This document shows, piece after piece, positions 5,956 through 12,136 of a stretch of DNA of 17,529 nt. Origin of the DNA: Thermoplasmata archaeon. Its GTDB lineage: Archaea > Thermoplasmatota > E2 > DHVEG-1 > B18-G2. Numbering within the stretch: position 1 is the stretch's first letter; every line of letters starts with the position of its first letter. The translations under genes were made by a program, and so were the position numbers. The notes under the pieces are model-generated. The model made no database searches, was not told where the DNA came from, and saw only the letters and a program-made list of their open reading frames with translations. Location: the NCBI GenBank assembly GCA_021163455.1, contig JAGGWT010000131.1, positions 1 to 17,529 of the forward strand, read 5' to 3'.

Positions 5956-6555
5956 ATGGCTGTACCCATAGTAGAGGCATTTTGGAGGCCACAGGAGGCT
6001 ATAGAGGAAGTTAAGAAGGAGGGGAGTCTGTCTACACCAATAATTTATCTGGTGATAGCAGGGATATTGACGGCGATATCCTTAGCCATTCTCAGTTACA
6101 GTGTAGGAGGAACAATATCCTCAGAGACAAAATTAGCTCAATTACTTTCCAATCCGGGAATAGCTGCAGCAGGAGGATTTCTGATAGTCTTTGTCGGCGG
6201 ATTGCTCGGAGGTCTCTACTATATGCTAGTGATGGGTGCATTGAAAACCAAATCAGACTACTTTGCCGGCGTCGCAGCCTTAGCCCACACTGCGATGCCC
6301 GCGTCTCTTGGCTTGCTGATACTCTCCATACTCAGCCTGATACCAGCGGTAGGAGTGATTATTGGTGCAATAATAGCACTTATATTCTTTGCTCTCTCAG
6401 CAGGAACGTTATACAACGCGACAAGAGAATTCTTCGAGACAGATATGGTAACAGCGTTGGTTGGAGTGTCAGCATTTGGACTGGCTCTGGGCGTGATAAT
6501 AGCTCTATCAGCGATTTCTGGAATACCATATCTGCCGAAACCATCTACTTCCTAG
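5956..6555 (+). CDS. Yip1-family integral membrane protein A
   Basis: This 199-residue protein has about five hydrophobic membrane segments (roughly residues 28-48, 70-92, 108-130, 131-150 and 163-185) and no catalytic motif. The short cytoplasmic N-terminus, with FWRPQEAIEEVKKEG followed at once by the first membrane helix, is the layout of archaeal Yip1-domain proteins (PF04893). Eukaryotic Yip1 proteins act in vesicle traffic, but the archaeal role is unknown. The ATG at 5956 is supported by GGTGAGG five bases upstream. It sits 178 bases before a second gene of the same type on the same strand and diverges from the tRNA-Tyr/trm5 unit. The family call rests on topology and N-terminal layout, so it is less sure than for its neighbour. 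Confidence 0.7.
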   Translation: MAVPIVEAFWRPQEAIEEVKKEGSLSTPIIYLVIAGILTAISLAILSYSVGGTISSETKLAQLLSNPGIAAAGGFLIVFVGGLLGGLYYMLVMGALKTKSDYFAGVAALAHTAMPASLGLLILSILSLIPAVGVIIGAIIALIFFALSAGTLYNATREFFETDMVTALVGVSAFGLALGVIIALSAISGIPYLPKPSTS

Positions 6556-6595
6556 AGTAAAAACAACAACTTTACACCTTTTCTATTTTTAAAAA

Positions 6596-6627
6596 ACCAA
6601 CCGATTTTTTGTTTTTTTTTTGTTGGT
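6596..6627 (+). terminator. T-rich terminator between the two Yip1-family genes
   Basis: A run of six T, one G and ten T (6605-6621) follows the first Yip1-family stop by about 50 bases. It is flanked by ACCAAC (6596-6601) and GTTGGT (6622-6627), which could pair around the T-rich loop. Long T-runs are the main archaeal intrinsic termination signal. The remaining bases to 6690 show no gene. Confidence 0.6.
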
Positions 6628-6696
6628 GGGAGGTGGGGCTATCAGATGATATTTTATTCTTTATTAACCCGCAGATTACCAGCATATAGAAAGCTA

Positions 6697-6705
6697 TTTT
6701 AATTA
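6697..6705 (+). promoter_or_regulatory. Promoter of the second Yip1-family gene
   Basis: TTTTAATTA is centred about 33 bases before the ATG at 6734, predicting a start near 6727 and a very short leader. GGTGAGG at 6725-6731 is the ribosome-binding site if transcription begins slightly earlier. The gene therefore seems to have its own promoter after the upstream terminator. Confidence 0.45.
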
Positions 6706-6733
6706 AATCGGTTTTCTTAATAAAGGTGAGGAG

Positions 6734-7324
6734 ATGACGGAGATAGGGTTTGGAGAGAGGGTAAAGGGTTTTTTGCTGAGTCCAGTGGAAACATTTCAGA
6801 AAGTTAAGGATGAAGATCTCGGTCCACTAATGAAATACTTTGTGGTACTGACCTTGATATTCTCCATACTGATGGCAGTGATCATGATAGGACTATCATC
6901 CGCAATGCTCTCCATACTTCCAGTAAAACTTCCATTTATGGCGGGCACGGCGGCAGGCGGATTGGCTGCAGTGGTGACATTCATAACTCTGCTGATTTCA
7001 TTACTCATAGGTCTGTTCATCGTTGCAGCGATAGTGCACATATTCGTTTATCTGCTGGGTGGTAGAAAGGGATACACGCAAACCGTAAAAGCTATGGGTT
7101 ATGGAATGACACCTTCGTTGCTGCTTGGCTGGATACCGTTTCTGAATATCATAGTCGGTATATGGGCACTTATTGTCGAGATAATCGGTATAAGAGAACT
7201 GCAAGAGATGTCCACTGGAAAAGCAGTTCTTGCAGTGATATTGCCTGGGATAATCATAGGAATAATTGTGGGCATCGCAATGTGGCTAGCGGGACCAGAA
7301 ATACCGAGTTATCCAACTCCGTAA
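6734..7324 (+). CDS. Yip1-family integral membrane protein B
   Basis: At 196 residues with about five membrane segments (roughly 34-57, 71-97, 98-108, 130-152 and 165-187), this is a typical archaeal Yip1-domain protein (PF04893). The N-terminal LLSPVETFQKVKDEDL is the family's amphipathic lead-in before the first helix, and a polar GGRKGYTQTVKAMGYG loop with conserved glycines follows the third hydrophobic region. It resembles the preceding gene in length and topology, so the two look like diverged paralogues. The role in archaea is unknown. The start is ATG at 6734 with GGTGAGG directly upstream. Its last 16 bases overlap the 3' end of enolase on the other strand. Confidence 0.82.
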   Translation: MTEIGFGERVKGFLLSPVETFQKVKDEDLGPLMKYFVVLTLIFSILMAVIMIGLSSAMLSILPVKLPFMAGTAAGGLAAVVTFITLLISLLIGLFIVAAIVHIFVYLLGGRKGYTQTVKAMGYGMTPSLLLGWIPFLNIIVGIWALIVEIIGIRELQEMSTGKAVLAVILPGIIIGIIVGIAMWLAGPEIPSYPTP

Positions 7325-8562
7325 GTAAATTCTCCCTTCTCTTCTATTTTTAGCAATCTGTTGTATTTTGATACCCTTTCTCCTCTGGCTGGTGCTCCCG
7401 TTTTTATCTGTCCACAGTTTATAGCCACTGCCAGATCTGCAATAAAATCATCACACGTCTCTCCAGATCTGTGGGATACCATCACTCTGTATCCATTATC
7501 AAAAGCCAGTCTGGCAGCGTCTACAGCTTCGCTTACGGTACCTATCTGGTTCACTTTCAGGAGTAGAGCATTACATGCTCCAACCTCTATTCCTTTTTTC
7601 AATCTGTTTATGTTGGTCACAAAGATATCGTCTCCCACTATCTGAATCTTGCTTCCAAATTTTCTGGTAAACTCTACAAATCCATCCCAGTCATCTTCAG
7701 CAAATGGGTCCTCGGCAGATACTATATCGTAGGTGTCTATCAATTCCCCATAAAAATCGATAAGCTCTCCGGATGATAGCTTTCTACCGCCTATGTGATA
7801 AAATTCTCCGTCGAAGAATTCGCTAGCAGCAGAATCGAAGGCGAGTTTTACATTATCCTGATAACCCATTTCTTCTATAGCTTCGACAATCAGCTCAAAA
7901 GCCTCCCTTGTTTCTTTAAGAGGAGGTGCATATCCACCCTCGTCTCCAACATTGATGGAGGATTTTCCATATTTGGATTGGATTTTTTTCTTCAAAATAT
8001 GGTATACCTCTACTCCATATCTCAGTGCCTCGGAAAAACTCTCAGCATTGGTTGGCATTATCATATGTTCCTGTATATCGAGGTCATTACCAGCATGTTT
8101 GCCACCGTTTATCACATTCATCGCAGGAACAGGAAGTTTCCTCGGGTTGAAGTTGAATACCTCTGCCAGATGCTCGTACAGTTCTTTACTCTTGCAAAGG
8201 GATGCAAGTTTTGAGCAAGCCATGGAGCATGCCACTATTGCGTTTGCCCCCAGTTTTGACTTGTTTTCGGTTCCATCAAGCTCTATCATGGTTCTGTCAA
8301 TCTCTCTCTGCTCCTCTGGATTCATGCCAATGAGTTTCGGTGCGATAAGTTTGTTAACATTATCAACCGCCTTTTTGACCGATTTTCCGAGATATTCATC
8401 TCCCTCATCTCTCAATTCCAGTGCCTCGTTGCTGCCGGTTGATGCTCCGGAAGGTGCACATGCAACAGCTGTGAAACCCCCTGATTTCATCTCCACTTCG
8501 ATGGTGGGATTTCCTCTTGAATCGAGAATCTGCCTCGCCCTGACGAAATCTATCTTACACAT
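7309..8562 (-). CDS. eno: Enolase (2-phosphoglycerate dehydratase)
   Basis: Enolase interconverts 2-phosphoglycerate and phosphoenolpyruvate in the cytoplasm, in glycolysis and gluconeogenesis. The 417-residue length is normal. Family signatures are all present: RQILDSRGNPT (10-20), PSGASTG (37-43), E165 in QEHMIMP, E208 in GDEGGYAP, metal ligands D243, E284 (AEDPF) and D311 (GDDIFVTN), catalytic K336 (LLKVNQIGT), H364 (SHRSGET) and K387 (IKTGAP). The ATG at 8562 has GAGGAGAT at a good distance. The upstream phosphatase gene ends only 34 bases away. A TATA-like GTTATAAC lies on that gene's stop, so eno may be read both from the upstream operon and from its own promoter. The 3' end overlaps the convergent Yip1-family gene by 16 bases. 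Confidence 0.98.
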   Translation of the reverse strand: MCKIDFVRARQILDSRGNPTIEVEMKSGGFTAVACAPSGASTGSNEALELRDEGDEYLGKSVKKAVDNVNKLIAPKLIGMNPEEQREIDRTMIELDGTENKSKLGANAIVACSMACSKLASLCKSKELYEHLAEVFNFNPRKLPVPAMNVINGGKHAGNDLDIQEHMIMPTNAESFSEALRYGVEVYHILKKKIQSKYGKSSINVGDEGGYAPPLKETREAFELIVEAIEEMGYQDNVKLAFDSAASEFFDGEFYHIGGRKLSSGELIDFYGELIDTYDIVSAEDPFAEDDWDGFVEFTRKFGSKIQIVGDDIFVTNINRLKKGIEVGACNALLLKVNQIGTVSEAVDAARLAFDNGYRVMVSHRSGETCDDFIADLAVAINCGQIKTGAPARGERVSKYNRLLKIEEKGEFTYGVG

Positions 8563-8595
8563 ATTATCTCCTCGGCATAAAGAAATGTCTGGGAG

Positions 8596-8603
8596 GTTAT
8601 AAC
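8596..8603 (-). promoter_or_regulatory. Candidate TATA box of eno on the upstream stop codon
   Basis: GTTATAAC is a palindromic TATA-like element containing the TAA stop of the phosphatase gene (8597-8599). A start 26 bases downstream would lie near 8573, just before the GAGGAGAT ribosome-binding site of eno. Confidence 0.4.
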
Positions 8604-9373
8604 TTTATTTGATTGCTGCCCAGTATATCAAAAATCAGTTTTTCGCTTGTCGCTGCAATTACGCTTGTTCTTTCTGTCACATCCATGTCCATATCCAATT
8701 TTTCACCCTCCGCATTATAAACATAACCTCCTGCCTCCCTGACTATCAATGCACCAGCAGCCAGATCAGTGACCCTGAGATAATCCTTCATACAGACAAA
8801 ACAATCTATAGCCCCCATAGCCACAAGGGAAAGTTCTAACGAAGCGGCGCCCAGCGACCTTATGTGATTTTCAAAAATATACTCTGGAATGTTTTCACTC
8901 ATCATTATGGAATAAAGAGGTTTTTTGGGTACATACTGAGGTGTGATAATCCTGTGATTGTTGAGATATGAACCTCTTCCCTTCTCTGCAAAAAAGGTAT
9001 CCCCTGTTGGTATGTTTATAACAATCCCATACTCCACGTCCTTCAACCTGTCCTTTCCTATCGCTACAGATACCGCGTAGAAAGGTATACCTCTGACAGC
9101 GTTTCTTGTGCCATCTATGGGGTCCAGAATTATTGTATAGATTCCGCCAAAGTCAAGAAAACCCGCCTCCTCACTCAGCAGATTGACGGGCAGAGAGGTT
9201 TCCTGAATCTTTTCTACAGCTATATCTTCAGCAATTTTGTCGATGAGTTTTGTAGGCGTTCCATCCGCTCCAATCCCTATGTTCTTCCTTAATTTGTTTT
9301 TATCCTCATTTTTCATCTTATCCGCTATTGATTTGGCTATCTCATTTGCCAGTCTTATCAGCTCCTGGTCCAT
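8597..9373 (-). CDS. Inositol monophosphatase / class IV fructose-1,6-bisphosphatase family phosphatase
   Basis: This metal-dependent sugar phosphatase has 258 residues, the usual length for the archaeal bifunctional IMPase/FBPase enzymes. Motifs are: the mobile-loop-like GADGTPTKLID (35-45), acidic metal ligands SEEAG (67-71), the central DPIDGTRN (84-91) and the C-terminal TDLAAGALIVREAGG (202-216) with ligand D203. Usual members have W-D before the last ligand; here it is T-D. Archaeal homologues act on inositol-1-phosphate and fructose-1,6-bisphosphate, and the adjacent enolase makes a gluconeogenic role attractive. The sequence cannot settle the substrate; PAP phosphatase is a less likely alternative. 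The ATG at 9373 has AGGAGGAA upstream and overlaps the DUF368 gene by 16 bases, so the two are probably co-translated. Confidence 0.9.
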   Translation of the reverse strand: MDQELIRLANEIAKSIADKMKNEDKNKLRKNIGIGADGTPTKLIDKIAEDIAVEKIQETSLPVNLLSEEAGFLDFGGIYTIILDPIDGTRNAVRGIPFYAVSVAIGKDRLKDVEYGIVINIPTGDTFFAEKGRGSYLNNHRIITPQYVPKKPLYSIMMSENIPEYIFENHIRSLGAASLELSLVAMGAIDCFVCMKDYLRVTDLAAGALIVREAGGYVYNAEGEKLDMDMDVTERTSVIAATSEKLIFDILGSNQIKL

Positions 9374-10230
9374 GCTCTATTCCTCCTGTTTGCGTAGATT
9401 TCCACAGATATCACAAGAGTTAAACCAATCAGGAAAGGAGTTACTGTGGATATATCTATCGCTTCTATCCTGCTTATCGGAATTTTAAGACCACCAAGCA
9501 TAAGCCCAACAAGAAAAGATAGAACCGCATCCCGGGATTTTTTTAGAAGTTTTGATAGTAAATGAGAGAATGCTATAATTCCAAAGAATGCTCCAACCAA
9601 ATAAGTAATAATTGGTGGAAGATAGAAACTCTTGATGGCTGCAATCATATATTCATACTGATTGAGAAACACCATGATAAAAGCCCCAGATATTCCGGGT
9701 AAAATCATGGCACATATCGAGAGAATACCCGATATGAATATTACGGGTAGAGAGTGATCCAGATATAGACCTGTGGAACTCAGAAACAGGTAAGCAGAAA
9801 CTAGTCCAGCCAGTATAAAAAACAGATTTATCGGCTTGAATTTACCAATCCTCATATACACAATAACAGCGGATGCGAGAATGAGACCCAAAAAGAAAGA
9901 GTATACCAGCGATCTGTAGTTTATTAGCAAATTGTTGATGATTCTGGATAACAGTATAAATGCGGTGGCTATTCCTGTCACAAGGGGTACCAGAAAATCA
10001 AATCTTATGGAGAGGAAAATCTTTTTGAACTCTCCTCTGTAATCTCTCCTGAAAATGGCAAAAAAAGCATATGGTATCACCCTCAAATCCACGGTCTTTA
10101 TCGAGTGGATAAGCTCTTCATATATTCCCAGAATGAGGGCTACCGTTCCTCCGGAGATTCCTGGGATTATATCCGCAGAGCCCATGCACAAACCTTTGAA
10201 GAATAGTCCCAGGGTTTTTTCTCCTCTCAT
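9358..10230 (-). CDS. DUF368 family membrane protein, candidate polyprenyl-phosphate translocase (PopT-like)
   Basis: The 290-residue integral membrane protein has about eight hydrophobic segments and the family hallmark of two related half-repeats. PGISGGTVALILGIYEELI begins at residue 23 and PGISGAFIMVFLNQYEYMI begins at 178. This identifies DUF368 (PF04018). Bacterial members, named PopT, were shown genetically to return undecaprenyl phosphate across the membrane for reuse in cell-envelope synthesis. Archaea use dolichyl phosphate for N-glycosylation, and AglB is encoded nearby, so recycling of dolichyl phosphate is a reasonable but unproven inference. The ATG at 10230 shares an ATGA overlap with the stop of pyrC and is preceded by AGGAGGAG. 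Its 3' end overlaps the phosphatase gene by 16 bases. Confidence 0.9.
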   Translation of the reverse strand: MRGEKTLGLFFKGLCMGSADIIPGISGGTVALILGIYEELIHSIKTVDLRVIPYAFFAIFRRDYRGEFKKIFLSIRFDFLVPLVTGIATAFILLSRIINNLLINYRSLVYSFFLGLILASAVIVYMRIGKFKPINLFFILAGLVSAYLFLSSTGLYLDHSLPVIFISGILSICAMILPGISGAFIMVFLNQYEYMIAAIKSFYLPPIITYLVGAFFGIIAFSHLLSKLLKKSRDAVLSFLVGLMLGGLKIPISRIEAIDISTVTPFLIGLTLVISVEIYANRRNRAWTRS

Positions 10231-11513
10231 TCCGCTCCTCCTACATATCTACCGAAACCCTTCTCTATGAGACATTCGCCCTCATCTATAGCCTCCTCCC
10301 CCCTTATAAACACCTTATCAGGAAATATTGCCTTGAATCCTCTGAATGGTGTGAACCCACATTTGTAGTGAATATCCTCGTCCTTTATCCTCTTTACATT
10401 TCTGGGATTAAAGACAACCATGTCAGCATCTCTTCCAACTTCTATTTTTCCTTTGTTTACACCCAGCAGGCTGGCTGGTTTTTCAGAAATGGCAGATATA
10501 AGTTTGTTGAGAGGGAGTAACCTTCTGATAAAGTAATACATCATCAAAGGATACATGGTCTCCACACCGGGTATACCACTCGGTGCCTCTTCAAAATCCA
10601 TCTCCTTTTCATCGATAGCATGGGGGGCGTGGTCTGATTCCAGCACGTCTATCTTTCCGTTCAGGAATGCTTCCAGGAGACCCTCCTGGTTTATTTTTCC
10701 TCTCAAAGGAGGATTAACCTTGTAAAGTGTTTCCTCTGCAAAATCCTGCTCAACATTGAAAAAGAGATGATGAGGAGTTACCCCGGATGTGATATTATTT
10801 CCTGCCGATTCCATTTCTTTTAGTCCGGACAGTGAAGAGATGTGAGCAATATGGATTCTGTGATTTGCACCACCAAGTGTTTCTATAATTTTTTTCACGG
10901 CAACGACCTCGCAGAGTGGTGGTCTCGATTTTGCATGCTCCTTCAAATTTCTGGCACGGAATGCACACTTCCTAAGACAATCACCATCTTCAGCATGGAA
11001 AACAAAAAGTTTCTTCTCTTTGATTTCTCTGAGTCTTTTCATATTTTCTGGCTCCAAAATCAAAGAGCCTGTGCTCTCGCCCAGGTAGATTTTAAAGATT
11101 CTGGATAAGTTGCAGATGTTATCGATTTTCTCTATGTTATCTTCCGTTATCCCAATGTAGAGTGCGAAGTCGACATATGATTTCCTCCCTGCTACGTAAA
11201 GTTTCTCCTTGAAAGAAAACAAATCCGTGGTTGGAGGGTTTGTGTTTGGCATATCCGCTATGCATGTTATCCCTCCATAAAGAGCAGATAAAGAGCCTGT
11301 CGAGAAGTCTTCCTTGTATTCGAAGCCGGGTTCCCTGAAATGAACATGCATGTCTATGCCAGCCGGCAGGATGATGCCTCTCTTCACCCTTATTTTTTTC
11401 TCTCCATCCAGGATTTTTTTAATCGATGAAATTCTTCCTCTATCTATACCTATGCAGCACTCCTGAATGATTCCATTCACGTATGCCTTCCCTTCAATTA
11501 CCCTCTCTATCAA
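10227..11513 (-). CDS. pyrC: Dihydroorotase, class I
   Basis: Dihydroorotase closes N-carbamoyl-aspartate to dihydroorotate in de novo pyrimidine synthesis. The 428-residue amidohydrolase barrel shows the zinc motif DMHVHFREPG (54-63), a lysine suited to carboxylation in FKIYLGES (K141), H173 in FHAED, HIAHIS (221-226), the catalytic aspartate in ESDHAPH (D294) and APSGIPGVET (310-319) of the substrate loop. This is the long single-domain class I type, not an allantoinase or hydantoinase, judged by REPG and the APSGIPG loop. The start appears to be TTG at 11513, supported by GGAGAGG a few bases upstream; no in-frame ATG fits as well. It overlaps the AMMECR1 gene by 20 bases and DUF368 by 4. 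Confidence 0.95.
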   Translation of the reverse strand: MIERVIEGKAYVNGIIQECCIGIDRGRISSIKKILDGEKKIRVKRGIILPAGIDMHVHFREPGFEYKEDFSTGSLSALYGGITCIADMPNTNPPTTDLFSFKEKLYVAGRKSYVDFALYIGITEDNIEKIDNICNLSRIFKIYLGESTGSLILEPENMKRLREIKEKKLFVFHAEDGDCLRKCAFRARNLKEHAKSRPPLCEVVAVKKIIETLGGANHRIHIAHISSLSGLKEMESAGNNITSGVTPHHLFFNVEQDFAEETLYKVNPPLRGKINQEGLLEAFLNGKIDVLESDHAPHAIDEKEMDFEEAPSGIPGVETMYPLMMYYFIRRLLPLNKLISAISEKPASLLGVNKGKIEVGRDADMVVFNPRNVKRIKDEDIHYKCGFTPFRGFKAIFPDKVFIRGEEAIDEGECLIEKGFGRYVGGAE

Positions 11514-12102
11514 TTTTCCTCTCCTCTACCTCCCCATAAGGTTCCTTTTCAGCAAATATTTGCCCCTGGAAGCTGTATACTTTTGTATCGTCATCTATCC
11601 ATGCATCTGGGGGCAGACCTGCCTTGATGCAAGTCTGAGATAAAAATTCTTCAACGTCCCAGCCCCACTCAACAGGTACTTGAGGAAGGAGTAACCCTTT
11701 GTAAAAGCCCTTTTCGACAATGAGGCCATCTCTTCCCACTTTTATCTTTTCAAGGTATTCTCTCGGGTTCCTCACCTCCACCAGTTTCGGTGGGGTAAGT
11801 ATAGTGACCTCTACTATCACGTTCGGCAGCTCGTTCTCCCTAAGTGGTGGAAATCTGGGATCTTGGGTTGCAGATTTCGCTGATTCGGTCAAAGACCTTT
11901 TCAAATCGTATACCGGTTCAGGTATGCCTATGCATCCTCTAAGGTTTCTATCCGGGTATGTCAATATAGTAACAAAGGAGCCCGACTTCTCTCTGAATTT
12001 TTCTCCAAGTTCCTCATCAGGGATTCTTTCTCCTTTAACGTAGCTGTCTATGACTTTTCTCGCGTATCTAACTGCTTTTGTCCCTTCATCTATGGTGAGC
12101 AT
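11494..12102 (-). CDS. AMMECR1-domain protein
   Basis: The 202 residues form one AMMECR1 domain (PF01871). The invariant LRGCIG lies at 54-59, with SAKSATQDPRFPPL (74-87), then LLLPQVPVEWGWD (137-149) and KAGLPPDAW (160-168). Members are found in nearly all archaea and in animals. They often accompany Memo and radical-SAM genes, but neither partner is present here. The biochemical function is not established. A TATA box about 27 bases before the ATG at 12102 and the absence of a Shine-Dalgarno sequence indicate a leaderless message. This gene probably heads the AMMECR1-pyrC-DUF368-phosphatase operon. Confidence 0.94.
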   Translation of the reverse strand: MLTIDEGTKAVRYARKVIDSYVKGERIPDEELGEKFREKSGSFVTILTYPDRNLRGCIGIPEPVYDLKRSLTESAKSATQDPRFPPLRENELPNVIVEVTILTPPKLVEVRNPREYLEKIKVGRDGLIVEKGFYKGLLLPQVPVEWGWDVEEFLSQTCIKAGLPPDAWIDDDTKVYSFQGQIFAEKEPYGEVEERKIDREGN

Positions 12103-12124
12103 GCTCTGACTAAATATCGCACGC

Positions 12125-12133
12125 TATTAAAAT
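12125..12133 (-). promoter_or_regulatory. TATA box heading the AMMECR1-pyrC operon
   Basis: ATTTTAATA on the minus strand is centred about 27 bases from the AMMECR1 ATG and sits immediately past the aglB stop codon (12137-12139). It predicts a leaderless transcript and marks the likely start of the operon that continues through the phosphatase gene. Confidence 0.6.
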
Positions 12134-12136
12134 GTA

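Noticed and set aside
7952..8602. Plus-strand open frame of 216 codons opposite enolase
   Set aside because: It is a long shadow of the highly conserved eno gene, and its translation shows no family signature.
11720..12043. Plus-strand open frame opposite AMMECR1
   Set aside because: It is the complement of a conserved AMMECR1 domain. Ser/Phe-rich translations of this sort are typical antisense artefacts.
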